From Mesorhizobium sp. M3A.F.Ca.ET.080.04.2.1 (GTDB lineage: Bacteria > Pseudomonadota > Alphaproteobacteria > Rhizobiales > Rhizobiaceae), in the NCBI RefSeq assembly GCF_003952525.1, contig NZ_CP034451.1, forward strand, positions 1,426,001-1,490,000: DNA of 64,000 nucleotides. Direction: 5' to 3'. The notes under the pieces were generated by a model. The model was not told the DNA's origin, did no database searches, and worked only from the letters and a program-made list of their open reading frames with translations. Shown one piece after another: positions 42,851-51,940 of the stretch; position 1 is the first letter of the stretch; every line of letters starts with the position of its first letter. The position numbers were made by a program, and so were the translations under genes.

Positions 42851-43261
42851 TTACCGGTTGATCCTGATCGCCATGGCATAGCCGAGCCAGGCGGCCGCCA
42901 GCGACAACACGACCACACTGACAAGATAGGTCGCGGCGAGGCCGAGGTCGCGCTCGAAAAGCAGGATGAAGGTGTCCAGGCTCATGGCCGAGAAAGTGGT
43001 GAGACCGCCGCAAAAGCCGCCAGTGACGAACTGGCGGGCGGTCGGGCCAATCATCAGGCGCCCGTCCGGCCGGGTCAGCGTGGCGAAGAACGTGACGACC
43101 CAGGAGCCGACGACATTGACGAAAGCCGTTGCAAGAAGCGCGCTGAGGCCGAGCAACGAAACAATGACATAGCCGGAGAGGAAACGCGCCAGCGAGCCGA
43201 TGGCCGCACCGCCGCCGACCGCCAGATAGAGTTGCGCTGCCTGTCTGTCCTTGCCTCCCAT
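42851..43261 (-). CDS. crcB: Fluoride channel CrcB (second copy)
   Basis: A 136-residue, four-span membrane protein: GGAAIGSLARFLSGYVI, TAFVNVVGSWVVTFFATL with the conserved Asn, TGGFCGGLTTFSAMSLDT with the central Gly-Thr-Thr-Phe-Ser motif. Fluc/CrcB proteins are dual-topology dimers; two different crcB genes in a row, as here, usually make an antiparallel heterodimer. The ATG at 43261 gives the normal length. Confidence 0.93.
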   Translation of the reverse strand: MGGKDRQAAQLYLAVGGGAAIGSLARFLSGYVIVSLLGLSALLATAFVNVVGSWVVTFFATLTRPDGRLMIGPTARQFVTGGFCGGLTTFSAMSLDTFILLFERDLGLAATYLVSVVVLSLAAAWLGYAMAIRINR

Positions 43262-43266
43262 GGCCT

Positions 43267-43659
43267 TTACCCCGCCATCCAGACGACGGCAAAGAAGCCG
43301 GCCGCGACGAAGAGCACGCACGCCGCCGATGAAGCAACGACATTGAAGACGGCGAGCCGCCCCTCCCCGTCCAGCGCCAGGTTCAGCGTCTGCAGGCAGA
43401 AGGAGGAGACGGTGGTGTAGCCGCCGAACAGACCGACGACGATGAAATCACGGACCAGATCGCTGGCGAAGACGCCGCCGACCGTGCGAGCCGCGCCGGC
43501 AAAGCCACCGATGGCCAAGGCGCCGGAGACGTTGACCGCCAGCGTGCCCCAGGGAAAGGTCTCGCCGACCGCGCGGCCGACGATGCCCGAAAGGAAGAAG
43601 CGGGATATGCCGCCGCAAAACCCGCCGATCAGGACCAGGGCGCAAGCCGCAAGGGTCAT
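43267..43659 (-). CDS. crcB: Fluoride channel CrcB (first copy)
   Basis: A 130-residue four-span protein: LIGGFCGGISRFFLSGIVGR, WGTLAVNVSGALAIGGF, VGLFGGYTTVSSFCLQTL where the usual TTFS is TTVS. It is the first gene after the fluoride riboswitch. GAGAGG precedes the ATG at 43659; an ATG six codons earlier lacks a ribosome site. Its partner is the next crcB, 5 bases later. Confidence 0.93.
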   Translation of the reverse strand: MTLAACALVLIGGFCGGISRFFLSGIVGRAVGETFPWGTLAVNVSGALAIGGFAGAARTVGGVFASDLVRDFIVVGLFGGYTTVSSFCLQTLNLALDGEGRLAVFNVVASSAACVLFVAAGFFAVVWMAG

Positions 43660-43730
43660 TGCTTCATGCCTCTCCATTTACGGCCCGAGCCGCGTTGACC
43701 GAACAGGCATGTTGCGAGCGCACAAGCAGA

Positions 43731-43812
43731 TCCTGCCGCGCAGAGCACGCCTGGCAGGAGTCATCAGCCCAGATGCGAAAAGCTTGGGCGGTTTCGGGGG
43801 AACCCCATCCCC
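43731..43812 (-). promoter_or_regulatory. Fluoride riboswitch (crcB RNA motif)
   Basis: Minus-strand aptamer at 43812-43753: GGGGATGGGGTTCCCC (first hairpin), CGAAACCGCCC, a variable loop, GGGCTGATGACTCCTGCC. It matches the T. petrophila fluoride riboswitch layout (GGCGATGAGG..CAAACTGCCC..GGGCTGATGGCCTCT). The pseudoknot is kept: loop GGGGT can pair with ACTCC. The 3' strand TCCTGCC (43759-43753) can instead pair with GGCAGGA at 43737-43731, a competing hairpin that would be the expression platform. It controls the crcB-crcB-DUF190 operon. Confidence 0.93.
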
Positions 43813-44082
43813 ATTCTTGCAGCGGCGAAACTAGGTGTTTCCGCCATTCCGGTCAATCGGCGCTGGAGCCTGGCAAGGAGACCGGACGCCTTCACCATTG
43901 GCGATCTCGCCATGTTCGAGAAGGCGATCCGCAAGCTGCTGCTTGAAATCGCCGGCCAGCCCATACGGGCGAGGCTCGCTTCCTATGCACGCTCGGCGAC
44001 ATTCGATTGCGCGATGCCCGGCTGCGCGCTGGTCGGTTCACGGCAGTGCAGCACCCGCCGCCCCTCGCGGCGGGTCGAGACG

Positions 44083-44352
44083 TCACTTTGCCTCGCGCTC
44101 CTTCACATTCGCATGAAGGTTCGCTGCCTCGGTGTCGGTGGACGGCGTCCTCATGTCCTCGCCTCCGAACGGGCTGCCCTGTCCAGGCGCGAGGTCGCCG
44201 CTATGGCCGGCCTTGTTGGTCTGGAACGCCTGGCTGTCCGGGCTGAGCCCATGCTCAAGCGCGTTGACGAGGTGGTCGTCCGCCTTGGCAAGGCCGGCGA
44301 AGGCGATCAGCGAAAGGCTTGTGACCGCAAGGATGAGCGCGTGCTTTTTCAT
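44083..44352 (-). CDS. Small secreted protein (89 aa)
   Basis: MKKHALILAVTSLSLIAFAG is a signal peptide (cleavage near LAKA-DD), then a polar mature part with HLVNALEHGLSPDSQAFQTN and ANLHANVKEREAK. No Cys, probably free periplasmic or extracellular. The gene lies between the fluoride operon and moaE on the minus strand. Family not recognised. Confidence 0.65.
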   Translation of the reverse strand: MKKHALILAVTSLSLIAFAGLAKADDHLVNALEHGLSPDSQAFQTNKAGHSGDLAPGQGSPFGGEDMRTPSTDTEAANLHANVKEREAK

Positions 44353-44564
44353 ATCTGGTCTCCTTTGAGTAGCCAGATCGAGCCGCTTTCGGTCTGGCGG
44401 CTTCAACGAAGGATGTTCTTGGGAAACATCCCTTGTGCCTGCCCGCCATCTCAGAAGGGAACGCTTCGGGTGTCCGGATTATTCCCGGAAAATCTCGGGG
44501 TCGGACCGACCCCATCGTAGGAACGACGGTCCGGGACTTGCCGTCAGGTATCAACGGCGGCAAG

Positions 44565-44632
44565 GAGTGCGGTTCAATGGTAGAACGGGGCCAAGCCCCG
44601 GAACCAGGCCGGGCTTCATCCGCCCGACTTCC
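44565..44632 (+). other. tRNA-Gly-like fragment (degenerate)
   Basis: GGTTCAATGGTAGAAC at 44571-44586 is a perfect tRNA-Gly-type D-arm, and CGGGC-TTCATCC-GCCCG at 44610-44626 is a perfect T-arm-like hairpin. The middle (GGGGCCAAGCCCC) folds with only a 3-base loop, not a normal anticodon arm, and the acceptor ends pair poorly, so this is no working tRNA. It overlaps the 3' end of moaE. Confidence 0.35.
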
Positions 44633-45092
44633 AGCGGTCGGCGGCTTCGTCGTCGGCTTCCTTGGCCTCGACCCAACCGCCTTCGGAGCCATCGGCAAGA
44701 TGCTCCTTCTTCCAGAAGGGCGCGCGCGACTTCAGGTAATCCATCAGGAAGTTCGCCGCCTCGAAGGCGGCCTGCCGATGCGACGAGGCCGCGACCACCA
44801 GCACGATGTTTTCGCCGGGCGCAATCTTGCCGTGGCGGTGGATGACGGTCAGCCCCTGCAGAGGCCAGCGCAGAACCGCCTCGGCGGCGATGCGGCCGAT
44901 CTCGGCCTCGGCCATGCCGGGATAGTGCTCCAGTTCGAGCGCCGAAAGCGCGCCCTGCTCGTCACGGCAGAGCCCGGAGAACGTCACCACGGCGCCGATG
45001 TCGGCGCGGTCCTTGGTCAGGGCGGCAATCTCGGCGGCGACGTCAAAATCCTGGCGCTGGATGCGTATGACAGGCGCCACGGCGCTCGCCAC
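44616..45092 (-). CDS. moaE: Molybdopterin synthase catalytic subunit
   Basis: A 158-residue MoaE: VVTFSGLCRDEQ, LELEHYPGMAEAEI, VIHRHGKIAPGENIVLVVAASSHRQAAF, and LKSRAPFWKKE with the catalytic lysines. With MoaD it inserts the two sulfurs that turn precursor Z into molybdopterin. The start is one base after the moaD stop. The tail (EAKEADDEAADRWKSGG) is slightly longer than usual. Confidence 0.95.
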   Translation of the reverse strand: MASAVAPVIRIQRQDFDVAAEIAALTKDRADIGAVVTFSGLCRDEQGALSALELEHYPGMAEAEIGRIAAEAVLRWPLQGLTVIHRHGKIAPGENIVLVVAASSHRQAAFEAANFLMDYLKSRAPFWKKEHLADGSEGGWVEAKEADDEAADRWKSGG

Positions 45093-45093
45093 C

Positions 45094-45351
45094 TCAGCCT
45101 CCGGTCATCGGCGGGAACAGCGCGATTTCGCGCGCGCCCGCTATTTTCTCGCGATGGCCGACATGTTCCTGGTTGATGGCGACACGGATCACGTCGGAAT
45201 GCTGCAGCGCGTGCTCGTATTCCTCGCCCCGCGACTTCAACCAGCGCAGCAGGTCGGCGACCGTCTCGATGCCGGCCGGCAGCTCGACCTCCTCTTCCGG
45301 CTTGCCGATGCGCTCGCGCACCCAGGCGAAATAGATGAGCTTCGTCGACAT
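45094..45351 (-). CDS. moaD: Molybdopterin synthase sulfur-carrier subunit
   Basis: An 85-residue ubiquitin-fold protein ending in the essential Gly-Gly (FPPMTGG), which is thiocarboxylated and donates sulfur to MoaE. YFAWVRERIGK and VADLLRWLKSRG are typical. One base separates it from pgsA before it and from moaE after it. Confidence 0.95.
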   Translation of the reverse strand: MSTKLIYFAWVRERIGKPEEEVELPAGIETVADLLRWLKSRGEEYEHALQHSDVIRVAINQEHVGHREKIAGAREIALFPPMTGG

Positions 45352-45352
45352 C

Positions 45353-45949
45353 TTACTCGTCCATGATGTGCTTCAGGCCGGCGCGGAAATAGTCGTAGCC
45401 GGTGTAGAGCGTGACGAGCGCCGCGATCCACAGCAGCACCAGCCCGATCTGGGTGGTCAGCGGGAAGATCTTGTCGCCGGCCGGGCCGACCAGAAGGAAG
45501 GCGATGGCGATCATCTGGATGGTGGTCTTCCATTTGGCAAGCTGCGTCACCGGCACGGAGACCTTGAGGGCCGCCAGATATTCGCGCAGTCCCGACACCA
45601 GAATCTCGCGGCACAGGATGATGATCGCCGCCCATAGCGACCAGCCGGCGATGCCGGCATGGCGATCGGTATCGGCGGCAAGCAGAAGCAGGCAGGTGGC
45701 GACCAACAGCTTGTCGGCGATCGGGTCGAGCATCTTGCCGATGTTGGAGGTCTGCTGCCAGGCGCGGGCGAAATAGCCGTCGAAATAATCGGTGATGGAG
45801 GCGAGCAGGAAGATGGCCAGCGCCGACCAGCGGGCGAAGTCGGACGACTTCAAATGCCCCTCGAGAAAAAAGCACAGCACCACCAGCGGCACCGCGATGA
45901 TACGGGCGTAGGTGAGAATGTTCGGCAGGTTGAACGCGCGCTGGGCCAT
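45353..45949 (-). CDS. pgsA: CDP-diacylglycerol-glycerol-3-phosphate 3-phosphatidyltransferase
   Basis: A 198-residue membrane enzyme making phosphatidylglycerol phosphate. FNLPNILTYARIIAVP opens it and the catalytic motif DYFDGYFARA..GKMLDPIADK lies near residues 54-81. ILVSGLREYLAAL and WKTTIQM are typical of PgsA. It is in the common alphaproteobacterial order uvrC-pgsA-moaD-moaE, 104 bases after uvrC. A family paralogue is at 14957-15574. Confidence 0.94.
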   Translation of the reverse strand: MAQRAFNLPNILTYARIIAVPLVVLCFFLEGHLKSSDFARWSALAIFLLASITDYFDGYFARAWQQTSNIGKMLDPIADKLLVATCLLLLAADTDRHAGIAGWSLWAAIIILCREILVSGLREYLAALKVSVPVTQLAKWKTTIQMIAIAFLLVGPAGDKIFPLTTQIGLVLLWIAALVTLYTGYDYFRAGLKHIMDE

Positions 45950-46053
45950 GTCGTCTCGGGAATTCTCCTCCGCCTGCTACTCAAATCAGAAGCCAATGTG
46001 GGGGGTCAACAGGCGAGATTCGATTGGTCAGGCAAAAATAGGCGCAAGAATGG

Positions 46054-48135
46054 TCAGCTGTCATGAAAATGGTTGTAGACCAGCTTCGCGACATGCTCGG
46101 AAATGCCGTCGACCTTGACCAGGTCCTCGATCGCGGCGCGGCTGACGGCCTTGGCGGTGCCGAATGCGAGCAGCAGCGCCCGCTTGCGGCCGGGGCCGAT
46201 GCCGGCGATCTCGTCGAGCGGGCTTTTGACCATCTCCTTCTTGCGGCGGGCGCGGTGCGAACCGATGGCGAAGCGGTGCACCTCGTCGCGCAGGCGCTGG
46301 ACGAAATAGAGCACCGGGTCGCGCACCGGCAGCGTGAAGGAGTCCCGGCCCTTGACGAAGAAGCGCTCGCGCCCGGCGTCGCGGTCCTGACCCTTGGCGA
46401 TGCCGATGGCCGCGACCCGCTCCTCGATGCCGAGATCGGAGAGGATCTGCCGCACCGCCGTCATCTGGCCCTGGCCGCCGTCGATCAGGATGACGTCGGG
46501 CCAGGCCGGGAAGCTGCCGTTGCCGGCGACCAGGTCCTCGTCCGTGCCGTTCTCGGCTTCCACGCCGTCCGAAGGCTGAGCGTCGCCATGTTCCCTGAGC
46601 AGCCGCGAGAAGCGCCGCTGCATCACCTCGCGCATCATGCCGAAATCGTCGCCGGGCGTGATCTCGGTCGAACGGATGTTGAATTTCCGGTACTGGTTCT
46701 TCACAAAACCTTCCGGCCCGGCGACGACCATGGCGCCGACAGCGTTCGTGCCCATGATGTGCGAGTTGTCGTAGACCTCGATGCGGACCGGCGGCTTCGC
46801 CAGCCCGAAGGTCTCGGCAAAACCGTTAAGCAGCCGCGCCTGCGTGGAGGTTTCGGCGAGCCTTCGGCCGAGCGCCTCGCGCGCGTTCTGCAGCGCATGG
46901 TCGGTCAGGTCCTTCTTCTCGCCGCGCTGCGGCACCGAGATCGCTATCCTGCGCCCGGCACGGGTCGACAGCGCCTCGGCAAGCAGTTCCTGTTCCTGCA
47001 CGGGCTGGGAAAGCAGCAGCGTGCGCGCGGGCAGTTTGTCGTCGTAGAACTGCGCCAGGAACGAGCCCAGCACTTCGGCTCCCTCCAGTGCCGGATCCGC
47101 CTTCGGGAAATAGGCTCGGTTTCCCCAGTTCTGGCCGGTGCGGAAGAAGAACACCTGGATGCAGGTCTGGCCGCCTTCCTGATGGACGGCGAAGACGTCC
47201 GCCTCCTCGACCGTCTGCGGGTTGATGCCCTGGTGCGCCTGGACATGCGAGAGCGCCGCAAGGCGGTCGCGATAAATGGCCGCGCGCTCGAAATCGAGCT
47301 CCTCGGAGGCCTGCTGCATGGCGGCCGAAATCTCGGTCTTCACCTTCTGGCTGCGGCCGGAGAGGAAATCCTTGGCCTCGGCGACCAGTTCGGCATAGCC
47401 CTGATGCGAGATCTCGCCGGTGCACGGGCCGGCGCAGCGCTTGATCTGGTAGAGCAGGCAGGGCCGGGTGCGGTTCTCGTAGAAGGAGTCCGTGCAGCTC
47501 CTGAGCAGAAAGGCGCGCTGCAGCGAGTTGATGGTGCGCCCGACCGCGCCGGCGGAGGCGAAGGGGCCGAAATAGTCGCCCTTGCGCGAGCGCGCGCCGC
47601 GGTGCTTGTAGATGCCCGGCGAGACATGATCGCCGGTCAAGAGGATGTAGGGAAACGACTTGTCGTCCCGCATCAACACGTTGAAGCGCGGCCTGAGCCG
47701 CTTGATGAGGTTGGCCTCGAGCAGCAGCGCCTCGATCTCGGTGCGGGTGACGACGAACTCCATCGTCGCCGTCTCGCGCACCATGCGGCCGATGCGGGCG
47801 GTGTGGAAGCGTCCCTGCGCATAGTTGGTGACGCGCTTCTTGAGGCTGCGCGCCTTGCCGACATAGAGCACGTCGCCGGCGGCGTTCATCATGCGGTAGA
47901 CGCCCGGCTGATTGGGCAGCCGCTTGACCAAGGTCTGGATCACCTCGGCGCCGACCATGCCGTCGGCATCGCCGGCATGCGGCGTCCAGTCGATCGCGGT
48001 GAAGGCGACATCGGGTCCGGCCGGCATGGGCTCCGGCTCGACGATCTCCTCCGTTGCCTCGTCCTCGAGATCGATGCCGGGCGGCAGATCGTCGGCGGCG
48101 CCGTTTCGTCTGTGTTTCTGGTCTGCGGGAGTCAT
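46054..48135 (-). CDS. uvrC: Excinuclease ABC subunit C
   Basis: A 693-residue nucleotide-excision repair nuclease. GIY-YIG domain: [20 protein letters not shown] near residues 78-97, then IGRMVRET and the zinc-less middle with [13 protein letters not shown] motif [16 protein letters not shown], RNase H-like half with [20 protein letters not shown] and [11 protein letters not shown], and two terminal HhH motifs ([27 protein letters not shown]). The N-terminal 60 residues are an acidic extension. The start overlaps the SDR stop (ATGA), so they are coupled. Confidence 0.95.
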   Translation of the reverse strand: MTPADQKHRRNGAADDLPPGIDLEDEATEEIVEPEPMPAGPDVAFTAIDWTPHAGDADGMVGAEVIQTLVKRLPNQPGVYRMMNAAGDVLYVGKARSLKKRVTNYAQGRFHTARIGRMVRETATMEFVVTRTEIEALLLEANLIKRLRPRFNVLMRDDKSFPYILLTGDHVSPGIYKHRGARSRKGDYFGPFASAGAVGRTINSLQRAFLLRSCTDSFYENRTRPCLLYQIKRCAGPCTGEISHQGYAELVAEAKDFLSGRSQKVKTEISAAMQQASEELDFERAAIYRDRLAALSHVQAHQGINPQTVEEADVFAVHQEGGQTCIQVFFFRTGQNWGNRAYFPKADPALEGAEVLGSFLAQFYDDKLPARTLLLSQPVQEQELLAEALSTRAGRRIAISVPQRGEKKDLTDHALQNAREALGRRLAETSTQARLLNGFAETFGLAKPPVRIEVYDNSHIMGTNAVGAMVVAGPEGFVKNQYRKFNIRSTEITPGDDFGMMREVMQRRFSRLLREHGDAQPSDGVEAENGTDEDLVAGNGSFPAWPDVILIDGGQGQMTAVRQILSDLGIEERVAAIGIAKGQDRDAGRERFFVKGRDSFTLPVRDPVLYFVQRLRDEVHRFAIGSHRARRKKEMVKSPLDEIAGIGPGRKRALLLAFGTAKAVSRAAIEDLVKVDGISEHVAKLVYNHFHDS

Positions 48136-48896
48136 TCCACCATGCCTGTCACATCGGGCGTCTGCCATGCAAGATGCTGGCCGCCGTCGAGCGCGATCAT
48201 CTGGCCGGTAACCGAGCGCGCTTCCCATAGATAGCGGATGGTGGCGCCGAATTCCGGCAATTGCGGGCCGCGCTTGAGGATCAGGCCTTCGACCTGCTTG
48301 CCGAAATCATCATCGTCCTGGCGCTTGTTCTTGAGCGTCGGGCCGGGGCCGATGGCGTTGACGCGGATGCTTGGGCCCAGCGCCTGCGCCAGCATCTGGG
48401 TCTCGGTCCACAGCGCCGATTTCGACAGCGCATAGGAGAAATAGCGCGGTGTCGGCCGCCAGACGCGCTGGTCGATGATGTTGACGATCAGCCCCTCCGC
48501 GCCCTCCGGCAGCGCGCGGGCGAAATTCTGCGCCAGCAGCGCCGGCGCCTTCACATGGATGGCGAAGTGACGGTCCCAGGCCTGCCAGTCGAGATCCTCG
48601 ATACGGTCGTCAACAAACAGCGAGGCGTTGTTGACCAGCAGCGTGACGGGCCCAAGTGCGGCCTGCGAACGGCCGACGAGATCGCCGACGGCGTCCATGT
48701 CGGTCAGGTCGGCGACAACCACGGCGGCGCGCCCGCCATTTGCCTGGATGCGGCTGGCCACAGCCTCAGCCTCGGCGCCCGACCGGTTGGCGTGGATGGC
48801 GACGGCAAAGCCATGCGCCGCAAGGTCCTCGACGATAGCCTTGCCGATCCGTTTCGCGCCACCCGTTACCAGCGCAACGGCTGGGGCTTGTCTCAT
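48132..48896 (-). CDS. Short-chain dehydrogenase/reductase, pteridine-reductase-like
   Basis: A 254-residue SDR. The cofactor motif is [11 protein letters not shown] near 11-21, where Lys-Arg fits NADPH and the pteridine reductase branch; NNAS at 89-92 and YALSK (155-159) give the Asn, Tyr and Lys, and GPGPTL follows. FolM-type dihydromonapterin/dihydrofolate reductases share this pattern. It is upstream of and coupled to uvrC, a conserved alphaproteobacterial neighbour pair without a known functional link. Confidence 0.88.
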   Translation of the reverse strand: MRQAPAVALVTGGAKRIGKAIVEDLAAHGFAVAIHANRSGAEAEAVASRIQANGGRAAVVVADLTDMDAVGDLVGRSQAALGPVTLLVNNASLFVDDRIEDLDWQAWDRHFAIHVKAPALLAQNFARALPEGAEGLIVNIIDQRVWRPTPRYFSYALSKSALWTETQMLAQALGPSIRVNAIGPGPTLKNKRQDDDDFGKQVEGLILKRGPQLPEFGATIRYLWEARSVTGQMIALDGGQHLAWQTPDVTGMVE

Positions 48897-49309
48897 CTGT
48901 CAATCCTTAATCGACGCCGCGATTCCGGCAGCCGGCACAATATGACGGACCAAGGGGTTAAACACCATTTCCACCTGAGGCGGGAATGTGGCGAAGCGGC
49001 CGATACGCACGCTTGCCCGGCCCGGATCCGGGCCCGTCATAGCGCAATATATGTCGCTGGACCCCTTGAACCAAGCGGCGTGCAGCGCAACCTCATTAGC
49101 CTGCTGACATTTGCTGTGGCGAAGATGCAACGTCATGGTTCGGCCTTATTCGCGCCGGGGAATGACCCAAGTTCAGGTTCGCTTCAGCCGTATTTCGACA
49201 CGACATTTGGAACCGTTGAACGCCAGGCTCGTTTATCCCCCCGGACGGGCCGGGGCATTTCATGAACAACCAAGCCTAAAGTGTCTTGTGGCTTAAGGAG
49301 TAAACAACA
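48897..49309. other. Divergent intergenic region
   Basis: 413 bases between the SDR and the barrel gene. A reverse frame at 48900-49136 has no protein character. The barrel promoter presumably lies in the last 150 bases; GGAGTAAACAAC before 49310 is its ribosome site. Confidence 0.45.
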
Positions 49310-49963
49310 ATGCAAGCCAATCTCAAGTTTGCGCGTCCGCTCGCGGTTGCGCTCGGGCTTTTCGCCCTCGGCGGTACCGCTTATGCCGCAGACGTCGTCA
49401 CTGAAGAGCCGCCGGCACCCCCCGCTCCGGTCGCCGAACTCCCCGTGGCATCCTGGGCCGGCCCCTATGTCGGTCTGAGCGCCGGCTACGGCTTCAGCGG
49501 CCATGCCGATGCGCGCGACGTCGGTATCGATGTCGGCACCAAGGGCTTCGTCGGCGGCGTCTTCGGCGGCTATCAGTGGCAGCAGGAGAACTTCGTGTAC
49601 GGTGCTGAAGCCGATCTCGGCTACAACGGCGTCAAGGGCTCCGAGGGCGGCATCACCGCCAAGGGTGGGCTTGAAGGCTCGCTGCGCGCCCGTCTCGGCT
49701 ACTCGGTGACCCCGGAGATCCTGCTCTATGGCACCGGCGGTCTCGCGGCCAAGAACCAGAAGATCGAAACCGCAGCCGGCAGCGACAGCAATGCAATGCT
49801 CGGCTGGACGGCTGGTGTCGGCACCGACATCAAGATCACGGACAACGTGTTCGGCCGCGTCGAGTATCGCTACAGCGATTACGGCGACAAGGACTTCGAC
49901 AATGTCGGCAACGTCAAGTCGAAGGACAACCGCGTCACCTTCGGCGTCGGTATGAAGTTCTAA
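49310..49963 (+). CDS. Outer-membrane beta-barrel protein (Omp25/Omp31-like)
   Basis: A 217-residue porin-family barrel. Signal peptide to about residue 26 (GLFALGGTAYA-AD), a Pro/Ala/Glu linker EEPPAPPAPVAELP, then strands beginning SWAGPYVGLSAGYGF and ending VTFGVGMKF with a terminal Phe. YEGLEGSLRARLGYSV-like and LLYGTGGLAAKN parts match those of the barrel at 11644. AAGGAG precedes the ATG; a strong terminator follows. A major, abundant surface protein is likely. Confidence 0.92.
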   Translation: MQANLKFARPLAVALGLFALGGTAYAADVVTEEPPAPPAPVAELPVASWAGPYVGLSAGYGFSGHADARDVGIDVGTKGFVGGVFGGYQWQQENFVYGAEADLGYNGVKGSEGGITAKGGLEGSLRARLGYSVTPEILLYGTGGLAAKNQKIETAAGSDSNAMLGWTAGVGTDIKITDNVFGRVEYRYSDYGDKDFDNVGNVKSKDNRVTFGVGMKF

Positions 49964-49987
49964 GTCGTACAAGCCACGACACGAAAG

Positions 49988-50015
49988 AGCCGGGCCCCGC
50001 GCCCGGCTTTTTTTG
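49988..50015 (+). terminator. Rho-independent terminator of the barrel gene
   Basis: AGCCGGGC / GCCCGGCT, perfect 8-bp stem with a 5-base loop, followed by TTTTTTTG, 25 bases after the stop. Confidence 0.92.
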
Positions 50016-50058
50016 TGCCTTGTGTTGAGTCCGCCGATCGGGTTGGGACTTGAGGGCG

Positions 50059-50487
50059 TCAGTTTCCTTCGGCAGGCGCCCCACCCGACGGCTTCTGCTG
50101 AAAACCGTCATGGGCCGGGATCGATGGCAGCCGGTCCAGCCATTTCGCCCGCGAGCGCATGACCACCTGAGCGTCGGGCCGATAGTCGGCGGGATCGGTC
50201 ATGGTGGCGGCGTGGACGTGGATTTCAGCAGGCCATTTCCCGGAGCGGAAATAGAGCCTCGAGCCACAGGACGGGCAGAACCCGCGCAACGTGTCCGGGC
50301 TGCTCTCGTAGTGCCTGATGTCGCCGGTCCAGGTCAGGTGTTCCGGCCGCATTCCCAGGAAGGCCGTAAAGGGCGACGACGTGGCACGCTGGCAGTCGGC
50401 GCAGTGACAGACCAGATTGCGGGTGATCTCGCCGGCATAGGTCCAGGTGACCGCGCCGCACATGCAACGTCCCGTCAGAGATGTCAT
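50059..50487 (-). CDS. GFA/CENP-V family protein
   Basis: A 142-residue zinc protein of the glutathione-dependent formaldehyde-activating (GFA) fold: GRCMCGAV, CHCADCQRATSSPF and FCPSCGSRLYF supply the Cys ligands. Despite the name most family members are not formaldehyde enzymes; the true reaction is unknown. It follows the TfoX-like gene by 78 bases on the same strand. Confidence 0.9.
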   Translation of the reverse strand: MTSLTGRCMCGAVTWTYAGEITRNLVCHCADCQRATSSPFTAFLGMRPEHLTWTGDIRHYESSPDTLRGFCPSCGSRLYFRSGKWPAEIHVHAATMTDPADYRPDAQVVMRSRAKWLDRLPSIPAHDGFQQKPSGGAPAEGN

Positions 50488-50565
50488 CGCGTCCTCCGCC
50501 GGCTGGCGTGTCCGGTCGAACTGCCGACGCCGCCGTTGCAGTGCAGAATAGGCTGCGCGATCTGC

Positions 50566-50958
50566 TCAGGCTGGCCGCTTTGCGACCTTGCCCGGCTTGC
50601 CCTTCGGCGGCAAAGTTTCGACGAAAGCCAGCGCAAGATCGAGCCAGCCGGCAAGGTCGGCTTCGGTGGCCGTTCCTTCCGGCGCGACGTGGACATAGCC
50701 TTCCATCGAGCGCCCGCCCATCTCCATGGGCCGCGCATGCGGTCGGGCAACCGCGGCCGCATGCGCGTCCTTGCCGACGCGCACCAGCAGTCCGCGCTTC
50801 GAGGTGCCGATCAGCATGTTGCCGTTGATCATGAAACAGGTGCCGCCGAACATCTTCTGCTCGGTGAAGGCGCGCCTGCCAAGCGCGACGCGCAGGCGCT
50901 CGACCATGGGGTCGGGGGCGGCGGTTGTTTTGGTGACTGTGGTGACTGATTTTGCCAT
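50566..50958 (-). CDS. TfoX/Sxy N-terminal-domain protein
   Basis: A 130-residue protein: VERLRVALGRRAFTEQKMFG, GTCFMINGNMLIGTSKRGLLVRVG, then PMEMGGRSMEGYVHV. This is the TfoX N-terminal fold without the C-terminal half, as is common outside gamma-proteobacteria, so a competence role is doubtful. The C-terminus is Lys/Pro rich. The ATG at 50958 (MAKSVTTV) is preferred over 50991. Confidence 0.85.
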   Translation of the reverse strand: MAKSVTTVTKTTAAPDPMVERLRVALGRRAFTEQKMFGGTCFMINGNMLIGTSKRGLLVRVGKDAHAAAVARPHARPMEMGGRSMEGYVHVAPEGTATEADLAGWLDLALAFVETLPPKGKPGKVAKRPA

Positions 50959-51044
50959 GCGAACCACTTTGCGATTGCACGGCCTATGCAATCACGAATC
51001 CGAGCGACAATTCAATATGGGGAGGCACTTGGAGGAAGCTGCCG

Positions 51045-51067
51045 ATCTCCCTCCTTGTGGGGGAGAT
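51045..51067. repeat. Solo hairpin of the palindromic repeat
   Basis: ATCTCCCTCCTTGTGGGGGAGAT: only the terminal hairpin of the composite repeat, 8 bases before the end of the GST gene. Confidence 0.7.
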
Positions 51068-51074
51068 TAGCTGT

Positions 51075-51671
51075 TCACCCCGGCACGCAGCTCTTCAGCT
51101 CGGGAAACTTCTCGTCGAAGCGCGCCGCCCAGCGCACGAGCCGGCTGCGGCCTTTCTCCCACTGGCCGCCGAAGCGCAGCGACAGATAGCCGAGGGTGGC
51201 GCGCAACGCCATCTGGCCGGCGGTGATCTTCTTCGGCAGTTTCGGCGGGTTGGCGTTGAGCAGGTCGAGCGCGCCGATGATCTTCGTCCACTGCCGGTCG
51301 AGCCAGGGCTGATGGACCATCGTCTCAGGCCGCGTGCGCCGTTCATAGACCATGGACAGCGCGCAGTCGCAGATGCCGTCGGCCAGCGCCTCCAGCACCT
51401 CGGCCTCGAGCCGCTTGTCGGGATCTCGCGGAAACAGCGCATTCTTCGACAGGCGGTTGAAATGCTGGGTGATGGCGCGGCTGTCGTAGATCGAGCGGCC
51501 GTCCTCCAGCACCAGCACCGGGATCTTGCCCAGCGGATTGGCCGAGATCAGCTCCGCCGGCTTGTCCTCGGTCTTGACCGGCACGAGATCGACCGCGATG
51601 CCGGCATAGGCAGCGGCCATGCGGACCTTGGAACTATAGGGAGAGGCGGAGGCATAGAGCAGTTTCGGCAT
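51075..51671 (-). CDS. Glutathione S-transferase family protein
   Basis: A 198-residue GST: MPKLLYASASPYSSKVRMAA with Ser at the thiol site, then NPLGKIPVLVLEDGRSIYDSRAIT (cis-Pro, Asp-Ser) and a helical C-domain. The SPYSSKVRM opening is typical of the bacterial GST group often annotated YibF-like. Substrate unknown. An earlier in-frame extension is not credible. Confidence 0.9.
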   Translation of the reverse strand: MPKLLYASASPYSSKVRMAAAYAGIAVDLVPVKTEDKPAELISANPLGKIPVLVLEDGRSIYDSRAITQHFNRLSKNALFPRDPDKRLEAEVLEALADGICDCALSMVYERRTRPETMVHQPWLDRQWTKIIGALDLLNANPPKLPKKITAGQMALRATLGYLSLRFGGQWEKGRSRLVRWAARFDEKFPELKSCVPG

Positions 51672-51940
51672 GATCGGTTTCCCAGTTTTCTCGCGCACTG
51701 TTGACCGAACGGTCACTGGAGGGCAACGGCCAGCGGCGCCGATCCAGGCGGCCAACGCGCCGGCACCAGATTGCGCGTCGCAGCGCAACAGCAAAAAGCT
51801 CCCGGAAGCTTTGCCGATGGCAAGTTCCGAGAGCTTTGGACAGAGCGCTCCAGCTTCGATCGGCGTCACGCCGAATGGGCGAGAGGGGCGCCCACGGCAC
51901 CCGCCCTCACCCGTTCGCGTTCGCGAGCGAAGCCCCGCGA

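Noticed and set aside
43892..44086. Reverse Arg/Ser-rich frame near the fluoride operon
   Set aside because: Composition typical of a non-coding frame in GC-rich DNA.
44540..44640. Functional tRNA-Gly gene
   Set aside because: D- and T-arm shapes are present, but no valid anticodon loop and a poor acceptor stem.
46063..48234. Open frame of 723 codons on the plus strand across uvrC
   Set aside because: Antisense shadow of uvrC.
48900..49136. Reverse frame between the SDR and barrel genes
   Set aside because: No ribosome site, no recognisable pattern.
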